DNA from: Bacteroidota bacterium
Lineage (GTDB): Bacteria > Bacteroidota > Bacteroidia > NS11-12g > UBA955
Assembly: GCA_018969565.1 (NCBI GenBank)
Contig: JAGWYC010000129.1
Span: 1 to 5,822 of the forward strand
Direction: 5' to 3'
Length of the DNA: 5,822 nucleotides
Shown one piece after another: positions 1-5,822 of this stretch (within the stretch, counting starts at the first letter, position 1; each line of letters begins with the position of its first letter). The notes under the pieces were generated by a model. The model did no database searches. It worked only from the letters and a program-made list of their open reading frames with translations, and had not been told where the DNA came from. The translations under genes and the position numbers were made by a program.

Positions 1-431
1 ATCCCGGTGCCGAAGGAAAATACGGCCAACGCAAAAGCCAGTCTGAACCACACCGGATCTATTCCGAAATATGCGCCAAGTCCGCTGCATACGCCTGCAA
101 CAACCTGGTCGTCAGGATGCCGGAATAGGCGTTTCTGTCCCGGAGTGGCTGCCTGTGGCGTTTCGCCGCTGCTGCCCCCGATGTCAGACGGTGTTCCCAT
201 TACGGCAAGCACTTCGTTTACATCCGTTGTGTTAATGGGTCTGCTCATGCCGGTTTTATGGGCGAATAGTTCCGACATGCGGCATTCTATATCCGCGACA
301 ATTTCATGGGCATCTTCCTCTTGTCCGAAACTTTGTTTCAGGGCATTTATGTAGGCTTCAATCCGGGTGATTTCAGCTTCTTCAATTTGAAAAATCCTTC
401 CGCCCAGCTCCAGTGATATTTTCCTGTTCAT
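1..431 (-). CDS. PspC-domain membrane protein, C-terminus cut off by window edge
   Basis: I translated this minus-strand frame by hand; 143 codons are visible from the ATG at 431-429 and the frame is still open at base 1. Residues about 1-85 form a soluble N-terminal part opening with MNRKISLELGGRIFQIEEAE. It has an acidic, helical stretch and a MSELFAHKTG segment, like the N-terminal extension seen in Bacteroidota PspC proteins. Residues about 101-137 are the PspC core: RLFRHPDDQVVAGVCSGLGA, then YFGIDPVWFRLAFALAVF, which begins the first membrane segment. PspC-family proteins are inner-membrane proteins linked to phage-shock and envelope-stress responses; the exact role in Bacteroidota is not established. 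The start codon overlaps the padR-like stop as ATGA, so the two genes are probably translationally coupled and under PadR control. The family call is firm; the function is inferred. Confidence 0.88.
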   Translation of the reverse strand, partial: MNRKISLELGGRIFQIEEAEITRIEAYINALKQSFGQEEDAHEIVADIECRMSELFAHKTGMSRPINTTDVNEVLAVMGTPSDIGGSSGETPQAATPGQKRLFRHPDDQVVAGVCSGLGAYFGIDPVWFRLAFALAVFSFGTG

Positions 432-778
432 GGCTTATTTGTTCTTAATGATGCTTGTTTGATCATGCTGGAAACCCCTTTACTCATACTTTCCCAAGCG
501 GTATGCATGCCCCTCAGCGCTTCATGGCCGCTTTCGCTCAGGCTGTAGTATTTTCTGGGTGGACCGCCGCTGCTTTCTTCCCAGCGATAGCGCAGCCAGC
601 CGGCGTTTTTCATGCGGCTCAAAATGGGGTACAGGGTTCCTTCTACCACCAACAACTCCGCTTCACGCAAGGCTTCCAGGATTTCTCCTGCGTACACCTC
701 GCGGCTGCTGATGGCCAGCAAAATGCAGTATTCCAATACCCCCTTGCGCATTTGTGCACTGCTGTTTTCCCCGGTCAT
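428..778 (-). CDS. PadR-family transcriptional regulator
   Basis: This is a 116-residue winged-helix DNA-binding protein, a normal length for a small (subfamily-2 type) PadR repressor. From the chosen start it reads MTGENSSAQMRKGVLEYCIL; the MRKG-LEYCILL block is the first helix of the PadR fold. The recognition-helix region VVEGTLYPILSRMKNAGW lies at residues 44-61. The beta-wing, with WEESSGGPPRKYYSLSESG, lies at about 66-84 and matches the family's very typical wing. The C-terminal helix (about 85-110) should make the dimer contact. The frame extends upstream to an ATG at 817-815, but those 13 residues (MHNTIHYTV...) are not family-like and would run through the candidate promoter and operator, so I chose the ATG at 778-776. 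Its stop overlaps the start of the PspC gene. PadR proteins usually repress their own operon and respond to small molecules or stress; the ligand here is unknown. Confidence 0.93.
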   Translation of the reverse strand: MTGENSSAQMRKGVLEYCILLAISSREVYAGEILEALREAELLVVEGTLYPILSRMKNAGWLRYRWEESSGGPPRKYYSLSESGHEALRGMHTAWESMSKGVSSMIKQASLRTNKP

Positions 779-785
779 TGTGCTG

Positions 786-817
786 CAAAGAACTGTATAA
801 TGGATAGTATTATGCAA
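786..817 (-). promoter_or_regulatory. possible promoter of the PadR-PspC unit
   Basis: Read on the minus strand, TTG (817-815) is followed after 21 bp by GTTCTTTG (793-786), ending 7 bp before the start codon. This resembles the Bacteroidota sigma-factor pattern (TTTG, about 19-23 bp, TAnnTTTG), but the TA of the -7 box is replaced by GT. The TTG lies inside the dyad, so a bound repressor would block it. The call is weak on sequence and helped by position. Confidence 0.35.
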
Positions 818-829
818 TACAAGGTACTA
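805..829. promoter_or_regulatory. candidate PadR operator (dyad)
   Basis: Two inverted repeats are nested in this short divergent region. GTATT (807-811) pairs with AATAC (816-820) around a 4-bp spacer, and TAGTA (805-809) pairs with TACTA (825-829). The site lies 27 bp upstream of the chosen padR-like start and overlaps the place where the minus-strand -33 element should sit, which suits a self-repressing regulator. That it is the operator is an inference from position and symmetry; no binding data are visible. Confidence 0.5.
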
Positions 830-880
830 AATGATTACGGATTTTCTTTGGAAGTATGAACCTAATCGACAGGAATGCCG

Positions 881-888
881 GATTTTTG
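881..888 (+). promoter_or_regulatory. possible -7 promoter element of selD
   Basis: GATTTTTG differs from the Bacteroidota -7 consensus TAnnTTTG by one base and is followed by CAGC and then the ATG at 893. A short or absent 5' leader after a TTTGC-type box also fits the other starts in this window. I see no TTTG at the expected -33 distance; the nearest, at 847-850, is about 30 bp away, which is too far. This box supports the 893 start over the 875 start. Confidence 0.35.
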
Positions 889-892
889 CAGC

Positions 893-1918
893 ATGAGTGA
901 ACCCTTGCGCCTCACCTCATTCAGCAAAGGCAGTGGCTGTGGTTGTAAGATTCATCCTGCCGCGCTGGAGGAAATATTGCACGGCGTGGATTTTGGAAGC
1001 CATCCGGGCCTTCTGGTCGGGAATGAATTTCGCGACGATGCCTCAGTGATGGAATTCCCGGGGGGGCAACTTCTGATCCAGACCAGCGATTTTTTCACGC
1101 CTATGGTGGATGACCCTTCGGCCTTCGGTCGCATTGCAGCAGCCAATGCCATCAGTGATGTGTATGCTATGGGCGGTACTCCATTGATGGCAAATGCGCT
1201 GTTGGGTTGGCCTGAAGACCGTATCCCTGCGGCTATGGCCCGCGAGCTTCTGCAGGCCGCTGCAGCACTGTGCAGGGAAGCGGGTATTCCTTTAGCCGGA
1301 GGACATTCTATTTCTATCAGCGAGCCGGTGTTTGGCCTGAGTGTTACGGGTTCTGTGCTGCGCGAAAATCTGAAAACAAACCGAGGCGCACGCAACGGTG
1401 ATTTGATAGGCTTGTGCAAACCCCTGGGCAGTGGAATCCTGGCGGCAGCGCTGAAACGCAATCAGCTAAAAGAGGAAGCCTATCAGGAATTACTTCAGTT
1501 GTGTACCGGCCTGAACAGTGCGGGCAGCAAACTGGGCATCTTAAGCGGAGTGCATGCCATGACCGACGTGACCGGCTTTGGTTTACTGGGTCACCTGATG
1601 GAAATGTGTCGCGGAGCGGCCTTGGGTGCCGAAATTCAATGGTCGTGCATACCGGTCTCCGCTCACGCCCGGTCTCTGGCCGCCATGATGATTATGCCGG
1701 ATAATACCTTCAGAAACTGGAACGCGCTGGAACGTGAAGTAAGTATGAACATTGCTGATACAGCGGCTTTTGCTGTTTTGAACGACCCGCAAACCAATGG
1801 CGGATTGTTGCTGGCGGTTTCGCCTGAAGACCGAAATGAGGTAGAAGCAATAGCCCCTGACTGCGCCTGGATAGGGGTATTTGATGGAAGCCTGTCCGGA
1901 ATCAGGGTGGTAGATTAA
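893..1918 (+). CDS. selD: Selenide, water dikinase (selenophosphate synthetase), Cys-type
   Basis: This cytoplasmic enzyme makes selenophosphate, the selenium donor for selenocysteine and 2-selenouridine tRNA, from selenide and ATP. It is 341 residues long, close to E. coli SelD (347). The N-terminal loop SKGSGCGCKI carries the catalytic Cys16 and Lys19. The ATP/Mg site aspartates appear in FRDDASV (about 48-49), QTSDFFTPMVDDP (Asp66) and NAISDVYAMGG (Asp89). AGGHS is at about 135-139, MTDVTGFGLLGHL from about 223, and NDPQTNGGLLLAV at about 297-309, so both AIRS domains are complete. The active site uses cysteine, so no selenocysteine readthrough is needed. An ATG at 875 would add six residues; I chose 893 because MSEPLRLTSF aligns with the E. 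coli N-terminus, and because AGGA directly abuts the 875 ATG with no spacing. Lysine replaces the histidine of the E. coli loop (His13). No other selenium gene is in the window. Confidence 0.97.
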   Translation: MSEPLRLTSFSKGSGCGCKIHPAALEEILHGVDFGSHPGLLVGNEFRDDASVMEFPGGQLLIQTSDFFTPMVDDPSAFGRIAAANAISDVYAMGGTPLMANALLGWPEDRIPAAMARELLQAAAALCREAGIPLAGGHSISISEPVFGLSVTGSVLRENLKTNRGARNGDLIGLCKPLGSGILAAALKRNQLKEEAYQELLQLCTGLNSAGSKLGILSGVHAMTDVTGFGLLGHLMEMCRGAALGAEIQWSCIPVSAHARSLAAMMIMPDNTFRNWNALEREVSMNIADTAAFAVLNDPQTNGGLLLAVSPEDRNEVEAIAPDCAWIGVFDGSLSGIRVVD

Positions 1919-1923
1919 CTTTG
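1916..1923 (+). promoter_or_regulatory. -7 promoter element overlapping the selD stop codon
   Basis: TAACTTTG is a perfect match to the Bacteroidota -7 consensus TAnnTTTG. Its first three bases are the selD stop codon TAA, and the next gene starts 4 bp after the box, at 1928. It could drive the barrel-waaA-transporter unit separately from selD, with an almost leaderless transcript. No TTTG or TTG sits at the expected upstream spacing (the nearest TTTG, 1880-1883, is 32 bp away), so the promoter may be weak or the match may be chance. Confidence 0.45.
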
Positions 1924-1927
1924 CCTG

Positions 1928-2692
1928 ATGCGCAGTATCACCCTGCTTCTTTTTGCTCTGCCCGGCCTGATTTCAGGGCAGGACATTCCTTCGGCGAATA
2001 ACAGCGCCCATAATACAGAAAGACCTTTGCTGGGTTTTTATTCCGATTTCAGTTTCCAGATGCCCGCAGGTGATATGGCTGTGCGCTATGGAAATTACAA
2101 TGGGATGGGCTTTGGTTTCTGGAGGAAATCAGTTTCGTTGTGGACTGTAGGTGGGAGTTTCAGGCCTTATTTCGGGGGTCAGGTGAAGGAGCCGAATCTG
2201 CTTGGTTCGATGGTTGGCCCAAGTGGCTCGCCCATTGACCAGAACGGTATCCTTCATGTGGTGAGAACGTATATGAGAGGTTACCATACTCAAGTGCAGT
2301 TAGGGAGGCTGATTCCGCTGAACCACAATTTGCACTCCGGAATACACCTGCAGGCAGGATATGGGTTTCTTCAGCATAAAATTAAATTCTCCTATGACGA
2401 GCGTTCTCTTCCCCAGCTAAATCCCCCTTACCAATATGGCTTCGACCGGCTGAGCAATGGTTGGACGCTGAGTTTTTCTGCCACCGCCCAACACGTAAAC
2501 CTGAACAATGGAATCAGTTTTTACGGAGGTCTGGAGTGGGTCCAGGGTTTTACCTATAATCGTCGCAGCATTGACATTCCAACCGGGGTTCGTGAAACCG
2601 CCCGTAGAAATGATGCCTGCCTTAGCTTCAAAGCAGGCTTGCTGGTGCCCATCTTCCGCAAGAAGAAGAGCGATGAAGAGTTTTTTCAGTAA
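1928..2692 (+). CDS. Conserved outer-membrane beta-barrel-like protein, function unknown
   Basis: The 254-residue product begins with a signal peptide, MRSITLLLFALPGLISGQ, with cleavage likely around residue 17-18, so it should be exported. The mature part alternates hydrophobic and polar residues in strand-like stretches rich in Gly, Tyr, Phe and Trp, for example GMGFGFWRKSVSLWTVGGSF (59-78), IHLQAGYGFLQHKIKFSY (139-156) and ISFYGGLEWVQGFTYNRR (196-213). No lipobox cysteine follows the signal. Segments such as FGGQVKEPNLL and GFLQHKI, and its place directly before waaA, recall a Bacteroidota protein family I know only as hypothetical; this recall is from memory. It ends in a TAATG overlap with waaA, so the two are translated from one mRNA. 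A role in outer-membrane or lipopolysaccharide upkeep is possible but unproven. No Shine-Dalgarno sequence precedes the start, which lies 9 bp after the selD stop. Confidence 0.8.
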   Translation: MRSITLLLFALPGLISGQDIPSANNSAHNTERPLLGFYSDFSFQMPAGDMAVRYGNYNGMGFGFWRKSVSLWTVGGSFRPYFGGQVKEPNLLGSMVGPSGSPIDQNGILHVVRTYMRGYHTQVQLGRLIPLNHNLHSGIHLQAGYGFLQHKIKFSYDERSLPQLNPPYQYGFDRLSNGWTLSFSATAQHVNLNNGISFYGGLEWVQGFTYNRRSIDIPTGVRETARRNDACLSFKAGLLVPIFRKKKSDEEFFQ

Positions 2693-3939
2693 TGCTGTTG
2701 CTGTACCGATGTGTGGTTTTTGCGGCTGAAGGGCTGCTGCTAATAATTGGTCTGTTCCACAGGCGTGTGGCCTTGCTGTTAAAGGCCAGGCGGGAAGGAC
2801 TGGCGGCGCTGAAGCACGCCCGTATTCCTGAGGATTCCGAGGTGTGGTGGTTTCACTGCGCCAGTCTTGGCGAGTACGAACAGGCCCGACCTGTCATGCA
2901 GGCACTAAAGAAGAGTCATGCGAACAGGTTTATAGCACTTAGTTTTTTCTCACCTTCGGGATATTTTCCGGCGAAGCAATCCAAAGATGCCGACCTGGTA
3001 TTTTGTCTTCCTGCCGATACTCCCGCAAATAACCGCATGGTACTGCGCATTCTGAAACCGCATGCGGCTGTCTGGGTTAAATACGATTTCTGGTTTGGTT
3101 ACCTGGATGCCCTGCATCGAAGGCATATATCGCTGTATATAATTTCCGCTGTATTCAGGAACAATCATTTTCTGTTTCGCTTTCCCGGAAGGCTGTTCCT
3201 GCCCATACTCAAGAAATGTCGCTTCCTATTTACACAGGATGAGCGCAGTGCGCGAATACTCAATGAACAAGGTTTTACCCGGGTATTGCATGCAGGAGAT
3301 ACCCGATTCGATCGGGCGGTACAGCTTCGCGAGCAAACGGCACCCGTGCCCATGGCTGAAGTGTTCCGGCAGGAATCGCTGCTGGTGGTTGCCGGAAGTT
3401 GCTGGCAGACAGAAGAAAGCCTTTTGCATGGGTTTATTGCGGCTCAGGGTATAAAGAATTGGAGGCTCATTCTCGTACCGCATGACGTATCTGAGGCACA
3501 TATTCAGTCTATTATGGAACAGTATGCTGAGGTGGGCATCAGGCGCTGGTCGGAATTCAAGGAAGCAGACCCGGGAATACACGTCTTGGTGGTTGACAGC
3601 ATCGGTCTTTTGTCGCGACTTTACCGATACGCGCACATTGCAGTTATTGGCGGTGGTTACCGTGGAGCCTTGCATAACATACTGGAAGCAGCCACTTTTG
3701 GCATGCCGGTTTTATTTGGACCTGAAACAAAAAAGCACTGGGAGGCTGCTGCCTCTATTGAATCCGGATGTGGTTTTCAACCTGCAGATGCGCATGAATT
3801 TAATTCAGTGCTGAACTCCTTGCTGACAAATGAAGCAATGAGAAGAAAAGCTTCGCTATCGGCCCGAAACTTTATTGAAGAACATGCCGGGGCCACCGAC
3901 ATCATTATGAAACATATCCTTGTACAAGGTCATGAGTAA
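2692..3939 (+). CDS. waaA: 3-deoxy-D-manno-octulosonic acid (Kdo) transferase
   Basis: Also called kdtA. The enzyme adds Kdo from CMP-Kdo to the lipid A precursor at the cytoplasmic face of the inner membrane, a key step in building the lipopolysaccharide inner core. At 415 residues it has normal length. Residues about 4-20 form the N-terminal membrane anchor. The N-terminal GT-B domain has WFHCASLGEYEQARP (53-67), whose Glu61 matches the catalytic base of the family, and VKYDFWFGYL (129-138). The central GDTRFDRA motif is at 202-209 and AGSCWQTEE at 234-242. The CMP-Kdo-binding half has VVDSIGLLSRLYRYAHIAVIG (300-320), GGGY, and HNILEAATFGMPVLFGP (328-344). The start overlaps the barrel-gene stop (TAATG) and the end overlaps the transporter start by 8 nt. 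The sequence cannot show whether one or two Kdo residues are added. The call is secure. Confidence 0.97.
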   Translation: MLLLYRCVVFAAEGLLLIIGLFHRRVALLLKARREGLAALKHARIPEDSEVWWFHCASLGEYEQARPVMQALKKSHANRFIALSFFSPSGYFPAKQSKDADLVFCLPADTPANNRMVLRILKPHAAVWVKYDFWFGYLDALHRRHISLYIISAVFRNNHFLFRFPGRLFLPILKKCRFLFTQDERSARILNEQGFTRVLHAGDTRFDRAVQLREQTAPVPMAEVFRQESLLVVAGSCWQTEESLLHGFIAAQGIKNWRLILVPHDVSEAHIQSIMEQYAEVGIRRWSEFKEADPGIHVLVVDSIGLLSRLYRYAHIAVIGGGYRGALHNILEAATFGMPVLFGPETKKHWEAAASIESGCGFQPADAHEFNSVLNSLLTNEAMRRKASLSARNFIEEHAGATDIIMKHILVQGHE

Positions 3940-5380
3940 AGGAACATCGAATACGGCTCCTTGGCGAAGACGCTTAGCCTTACTGGCGGGTCCATTGGCT
4001 TTTGTCATACTGTCCTTGTCAGGCATAGATGGGCACAGTGGTTCGCAAATGAGTCTGATGGCCGGAGTGGCTGCCTGGGTGGCCATCTGGTGGATGCTGG
4101 AGCCGGTGCATCTGGCCGTAACATCCTTCCTTCCTTTAGTGCTCATGCCTTTCCTCGGAATTGCGGATATGAAGGTTGTGGCAGCGCAGTACATGGACCA
4201 GGTGCTGTTTTTGTTTATAGGTGGTTTCCTGTTGGCATTTGCCATTGAAAAACACGGACTGCATGAACGTATGGCCTTGTTCATCATTTGTCGCATAGGA
4301 GCGGCGCCACATCGTATTTTAATGGGTGTGATGCTCACAGCCTGGCTGGTATCCATGTGGATCAGCAATACAGCTACAGTGATGATGTTGTTGCCTTCGG
4401 TCATGGCCATTATCGGGCAAATGGATGTTCATTTCAGCAGCGAACGTCAGCAACAGCGTTTTTCGGCAGCTATACTGATGGCTCTGGCCTTTGCAGCGAC
4501 CATCGGAGGCATGGCTACGCTGGTTGGTACCCCGCCTAATATGGTGTTTTACCGGTTCTATTCGGAACACTATGCGCAATCCTCAGACATGGATTTTCTG
4601 CAATGGTTCTTAAAAGCCGCACCGCTCTCTTTATTGTTTCTACTCGCCAGTTACGCTGTTTTGTATGTGATTTTTTTAAGACGGGAACAGTTTCCTGCGG
4701 CCAATACCGGGCATTTTCATCATCGCAGGCAGGAGTTAGGTGCATGGAGTGCTGCGGAAATCAGCGTTTTAATCGTTTTTCTGGGGGCCGTGCTTCTTTG
4801 GTTTACCCGTGATTACTGGGTGCATGTTTTCAGCAATCCGGGATGGATTCAGGACAGCACCATTGCCATGCTGGCAGCGATATTGTTGTTTTTTATCCCC
4901 TCAGGGAAAAGCTCAGAGCCCTTGCTTCAATGGGAGGATGCTACCCGCTTGCCTTTGCACGTGATTTTTCTCTTTGGAAGTGGGTTTGCACTTGCTCACG
5001 GTTTTGAGCAAAGTGGCCTGAATAAACTGCTGGCAGGGGAACTCGTATTTTTTAGGGATCTACCATTGTGGCAACTGCAACTTATTATCATTTTGCTCAT
5101 CGTCGTCATTTCAGAATTTGCCAGTAATGTGGCGAGTATTCAACTCATGCTTCCGGTGTTACTGGCTGTTCAACAGGCTACCGGACATGAGCCCCTTGCC
5201 TTGTTGATGCCCGCTACGCTGGCCGCAAGCATGGGATTTATGTTGCCTGTTGCAACGGCACCGAATACTATTGTTTTTGGTGCCGGAAGAATTAAAACTA
5301 TCCAAATGATGCAGACAGGCTTAATACTTGATTTTTTAGGGGCATTGCTGATTTTGTTGTTGTGCCTGATTTATTGGTAA
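3932..5380 (+). CDS. DASS/SLC13-family sodium:anion symporter
   Basis: This 482-residue inner-membrane protein probably takes up di- or tricarboxylates, or possibly sulfate, driven by sodium. It has about a dozen hydrophobic segments, starting near residue 15 and ending LLILLLCLIYW. Both hairpin signatures of the two pseudo-symmetric halves are present: WISNTATVMMLLP (143-155, SNT motif) and SEFASNVASIQLMLPVL (394-410, SNV in place of SNT, a change also found in animal SLC13 members). The partner ion-site loops also appear, MATLVGTPPNMVF (194-206) and ATAPNTIVFGAG (441-452). I chose the ATG at 3932, which overlaps the waaA end by 8 nt and has AAGG just upstream; a TTG at 3920 would add only four residues. 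The substrate cannot be read from the sequence. The overlap indicates co-transcription with waaA, though a functional link is not obvious. Confidence 0.93.
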   Translation: MSKGTSNTAPWRRRLALLAGPLAFVILSLSGIDGHSGSQMSLMAGVAAWVAIWWMLEPVHLAVTSFLPLVLMPFLGIADMKVVAAQYMDQVLFLFIGGFLLAFAIEKHGLHERMALFIICRIGAAPHRILMGVMLTAWLVSMWISNTATVMMLLPSVMAIIGQMDVHFSSERQQQRFSAAILMALAFAATIGGMATLVGTPPNMVFYRFYSEHYAQSSDMDFLQWFLKAAPLSLLFLLASYAVLYVIFLRREQFPAANTGHFHHRRQELGAWSAAEISVLIVFLGAVLLWFTRDYWVHVFSNPGWIQDSTIAMLAAILLFFIPSGKSSEPLLQWEDATRLPLHVIFLFGSGFALAHGFEQSGLNKLLAGELVFFRDLPLWQLQLIIILLIVVISEFASNVASIQLMLPVLLAVQQATGHEPLALLMPATLAASMGFMLPVATAPNTIVFGAGRIKTIQMMQTGLILDFLGALLILLLCLIYW

Positions 5381-5822
5381 AGGTTTCCATGGGTCAAATC
5401 ATTCCGCCGTGAGCGCACTTCATGTAAACAAGGACCTTTCTCTCCTTTCAGCATTTCGAAAATTAACCCCACCTGTTGCGCAGAACATACAGCATATAAG
5501 TGCTCGTTCTGACAGTCGTTCAAATGTAATAAACATATGTTCTTTACTCATGTGTATGTCTCTCGAGGTGTTTATGTAAAGCGGTTCTGATTTGCTCGGG
5601 GTTTCTGCTTTGGTGTTAGCATGGTTTTATATGAATGAGTTTAGGACGGGGCATCAAGTGTACCTGAAACGCGACCCGGTTGGTTCCTGTGCGTTATAGC
5701 ATTCAACCAAGCGCAAAGAATTTACCTCTTCATTATTCACAATACGCTTAGATTCCATCAACTACACAAGAAAGGAATTTCCCTGGCTGAAAGAAGGTTG
5801 GGTGATTCATCAAAACAATTTT
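5381..5822. other. 442-bp stretch without a supportable gene
   Basis: No frame on either strand has a start codon followed by more than a few dozen codons, and no product is recognisable. Two minus-strand frames are open from the right edge and stop at 5748 (TAA) and 5758 (TGA); one could be the tail of a convergent gene outside the window. A plus-strand frame stays open from 5645 to the edge but has no ATG or GTG. I see no strong hairpin with a T-run after the transporter stop and no tRNA. The composition looks more AT-rich than the genes on its left. It may be a promoter or 3' region of a gene to the right. Confidence 0.6.
5526..5547. repeat. interrupted palindrome in intergenic DNA
   Basis: A perfect 10-bp palindrome AACATATGTT (5532-5541) is flanked after 2-bp mismatches by GTAA (5526-5529) and TTAC (5544-5547), giving 9 of 11 paired positions over 22 bp. 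It has no T-run, so it is unlike a terminator and more like an operator or protein-binding dyad. It may also be chance in AT-rich DNA. Confidence 0.3.

Noticed and set aside
7..354. 115-codon plus-strand open frame opposite the PspC gene
   Set aside because: The minus strand encodes a recognisable PspC core here, and the plus-strand product looks like a shadow translation.
779..817. Upstream extension of the PadR protein to an ATG at 817-815
   Set aside because: The extra 13 residues are not like PadR N-termini and would place coding sequence over the candidate promoter and dyad.
455..859. 134-codon plus-strand open frame opposite the PadR gene
   Set aside because: The PadR wing and recognition helix are unmistakable on the other strand; this frame shows no family features.
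952..1461. Long open frame (169 codons) on the minus strand inside selD
   Set aside because: It is antisense to a fully conserved selD frame, its translation is rich in Arg, Ser and Pro with no recognisable domain, and it has no context of its own.
246..3715. 14-bp exact match CATGCCGGTTTTAT at 246-259 and 3702-3715
   Set aside because: It lies within coding sequence in both places, in different strand and frame contexts; a match of this length is only mildly unlikely by chance.
3856..4410. 184-codon minus-strand open frame across the waaA end and transporter start
   Set aside because: Both sense genes are clear family members over this span; the antisense translation is low in complexity and has no motif.
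5431..5451. Possible terminator hairpin (AAGGA with TCCTT) after the transporter
   Set aside because: The stem is only 5 bp and no T-run follows, so it is not supportable as an intrinsic terminator.
5631..5699. 22-codon plus-strand open frame starting MNEFRTGHQVYLKRDP
   Set aside because: It faintly recalls short SH3-like proteins, but it is too short, lacks a ribosome-binding site or promoter box, and has no match strong enough to call.
5680..5710. TTGGTT / AACCAA inverted repeat resembling a tRNA or hairpin RNA
   Set aside because: Only 6 bp pair, and there is no tRNA-like T-loop or acceptor stem around them.
5645..5822. Plus-strand frame open for 59 codons to the window edge
   Set aside because: It has no ATG or GTG start and no recognisable motif; this open length is expected by chance.

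Overview
The window looks like chromosomal DNA from a member of the Bacteroidota. This rests on the protein family types (a PadR regulator coupled to a PspC-domain protein with the N-terminal extension common in that phylum, and an outer-membrane barrel protein next to the Kdo transferase gene), on the lack of clear Shine-Dalgarno sequences, and on matches to the Bacteroidota -7 promoter element TAnnTTTG just before start codons. No rRNA, tRNA, CRISPR array, transposase or phage gene was found. The genus cannot be told from the sequence alone.

Layout. Positions 1-778 on the minus strand hold a two-gene unit: a PadR-family repressor followed, with an ATGA overlap, by a PspC-domain membrane protein that runs off the left edge. 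A roughly 100-bp divergent intergenic region carries a dyad that is a good candidate for the PadR operator. On the plus strand follow selD (selenide, water dikinase, Cys-type), a conserved-looking outer-membrane beta-barrel protein without a known function, waaA/kdtA (Kdo transferase of lipid A biosynthesis) and a DASS/SLC13-type sodium:anion symporter. The last three are tightly packed (TAATG overlap of 1 nt, then an 8-nt overlap) and probably form one transcription unit. A perfect TAACTTTG -7 box, whose TAA is the selD stop codon, may start that unit. The final 442 bp (5381-5822) hold no supportable gene.

How the genes may work together. PadR/PspC is probably a self-regulated envelope-stress module. 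selD supplies selenophosphate for selenium use, but no selA, selB, selC or mnmH lies in the window. The barrel protein and WaaA both concern the outer membrane, so they may act in the same process; the DASS transporter is probably a co-transcribed housekeeping uptake gene. The window is mostly ordinary core genome. The least explained items are the barrel protein beside waaA, the promoter embedded in a stop codon, and the empty right-hand region with an interrupted palindrome. I did not find clear evidence of a new defence, mobile or biosynthetic system.
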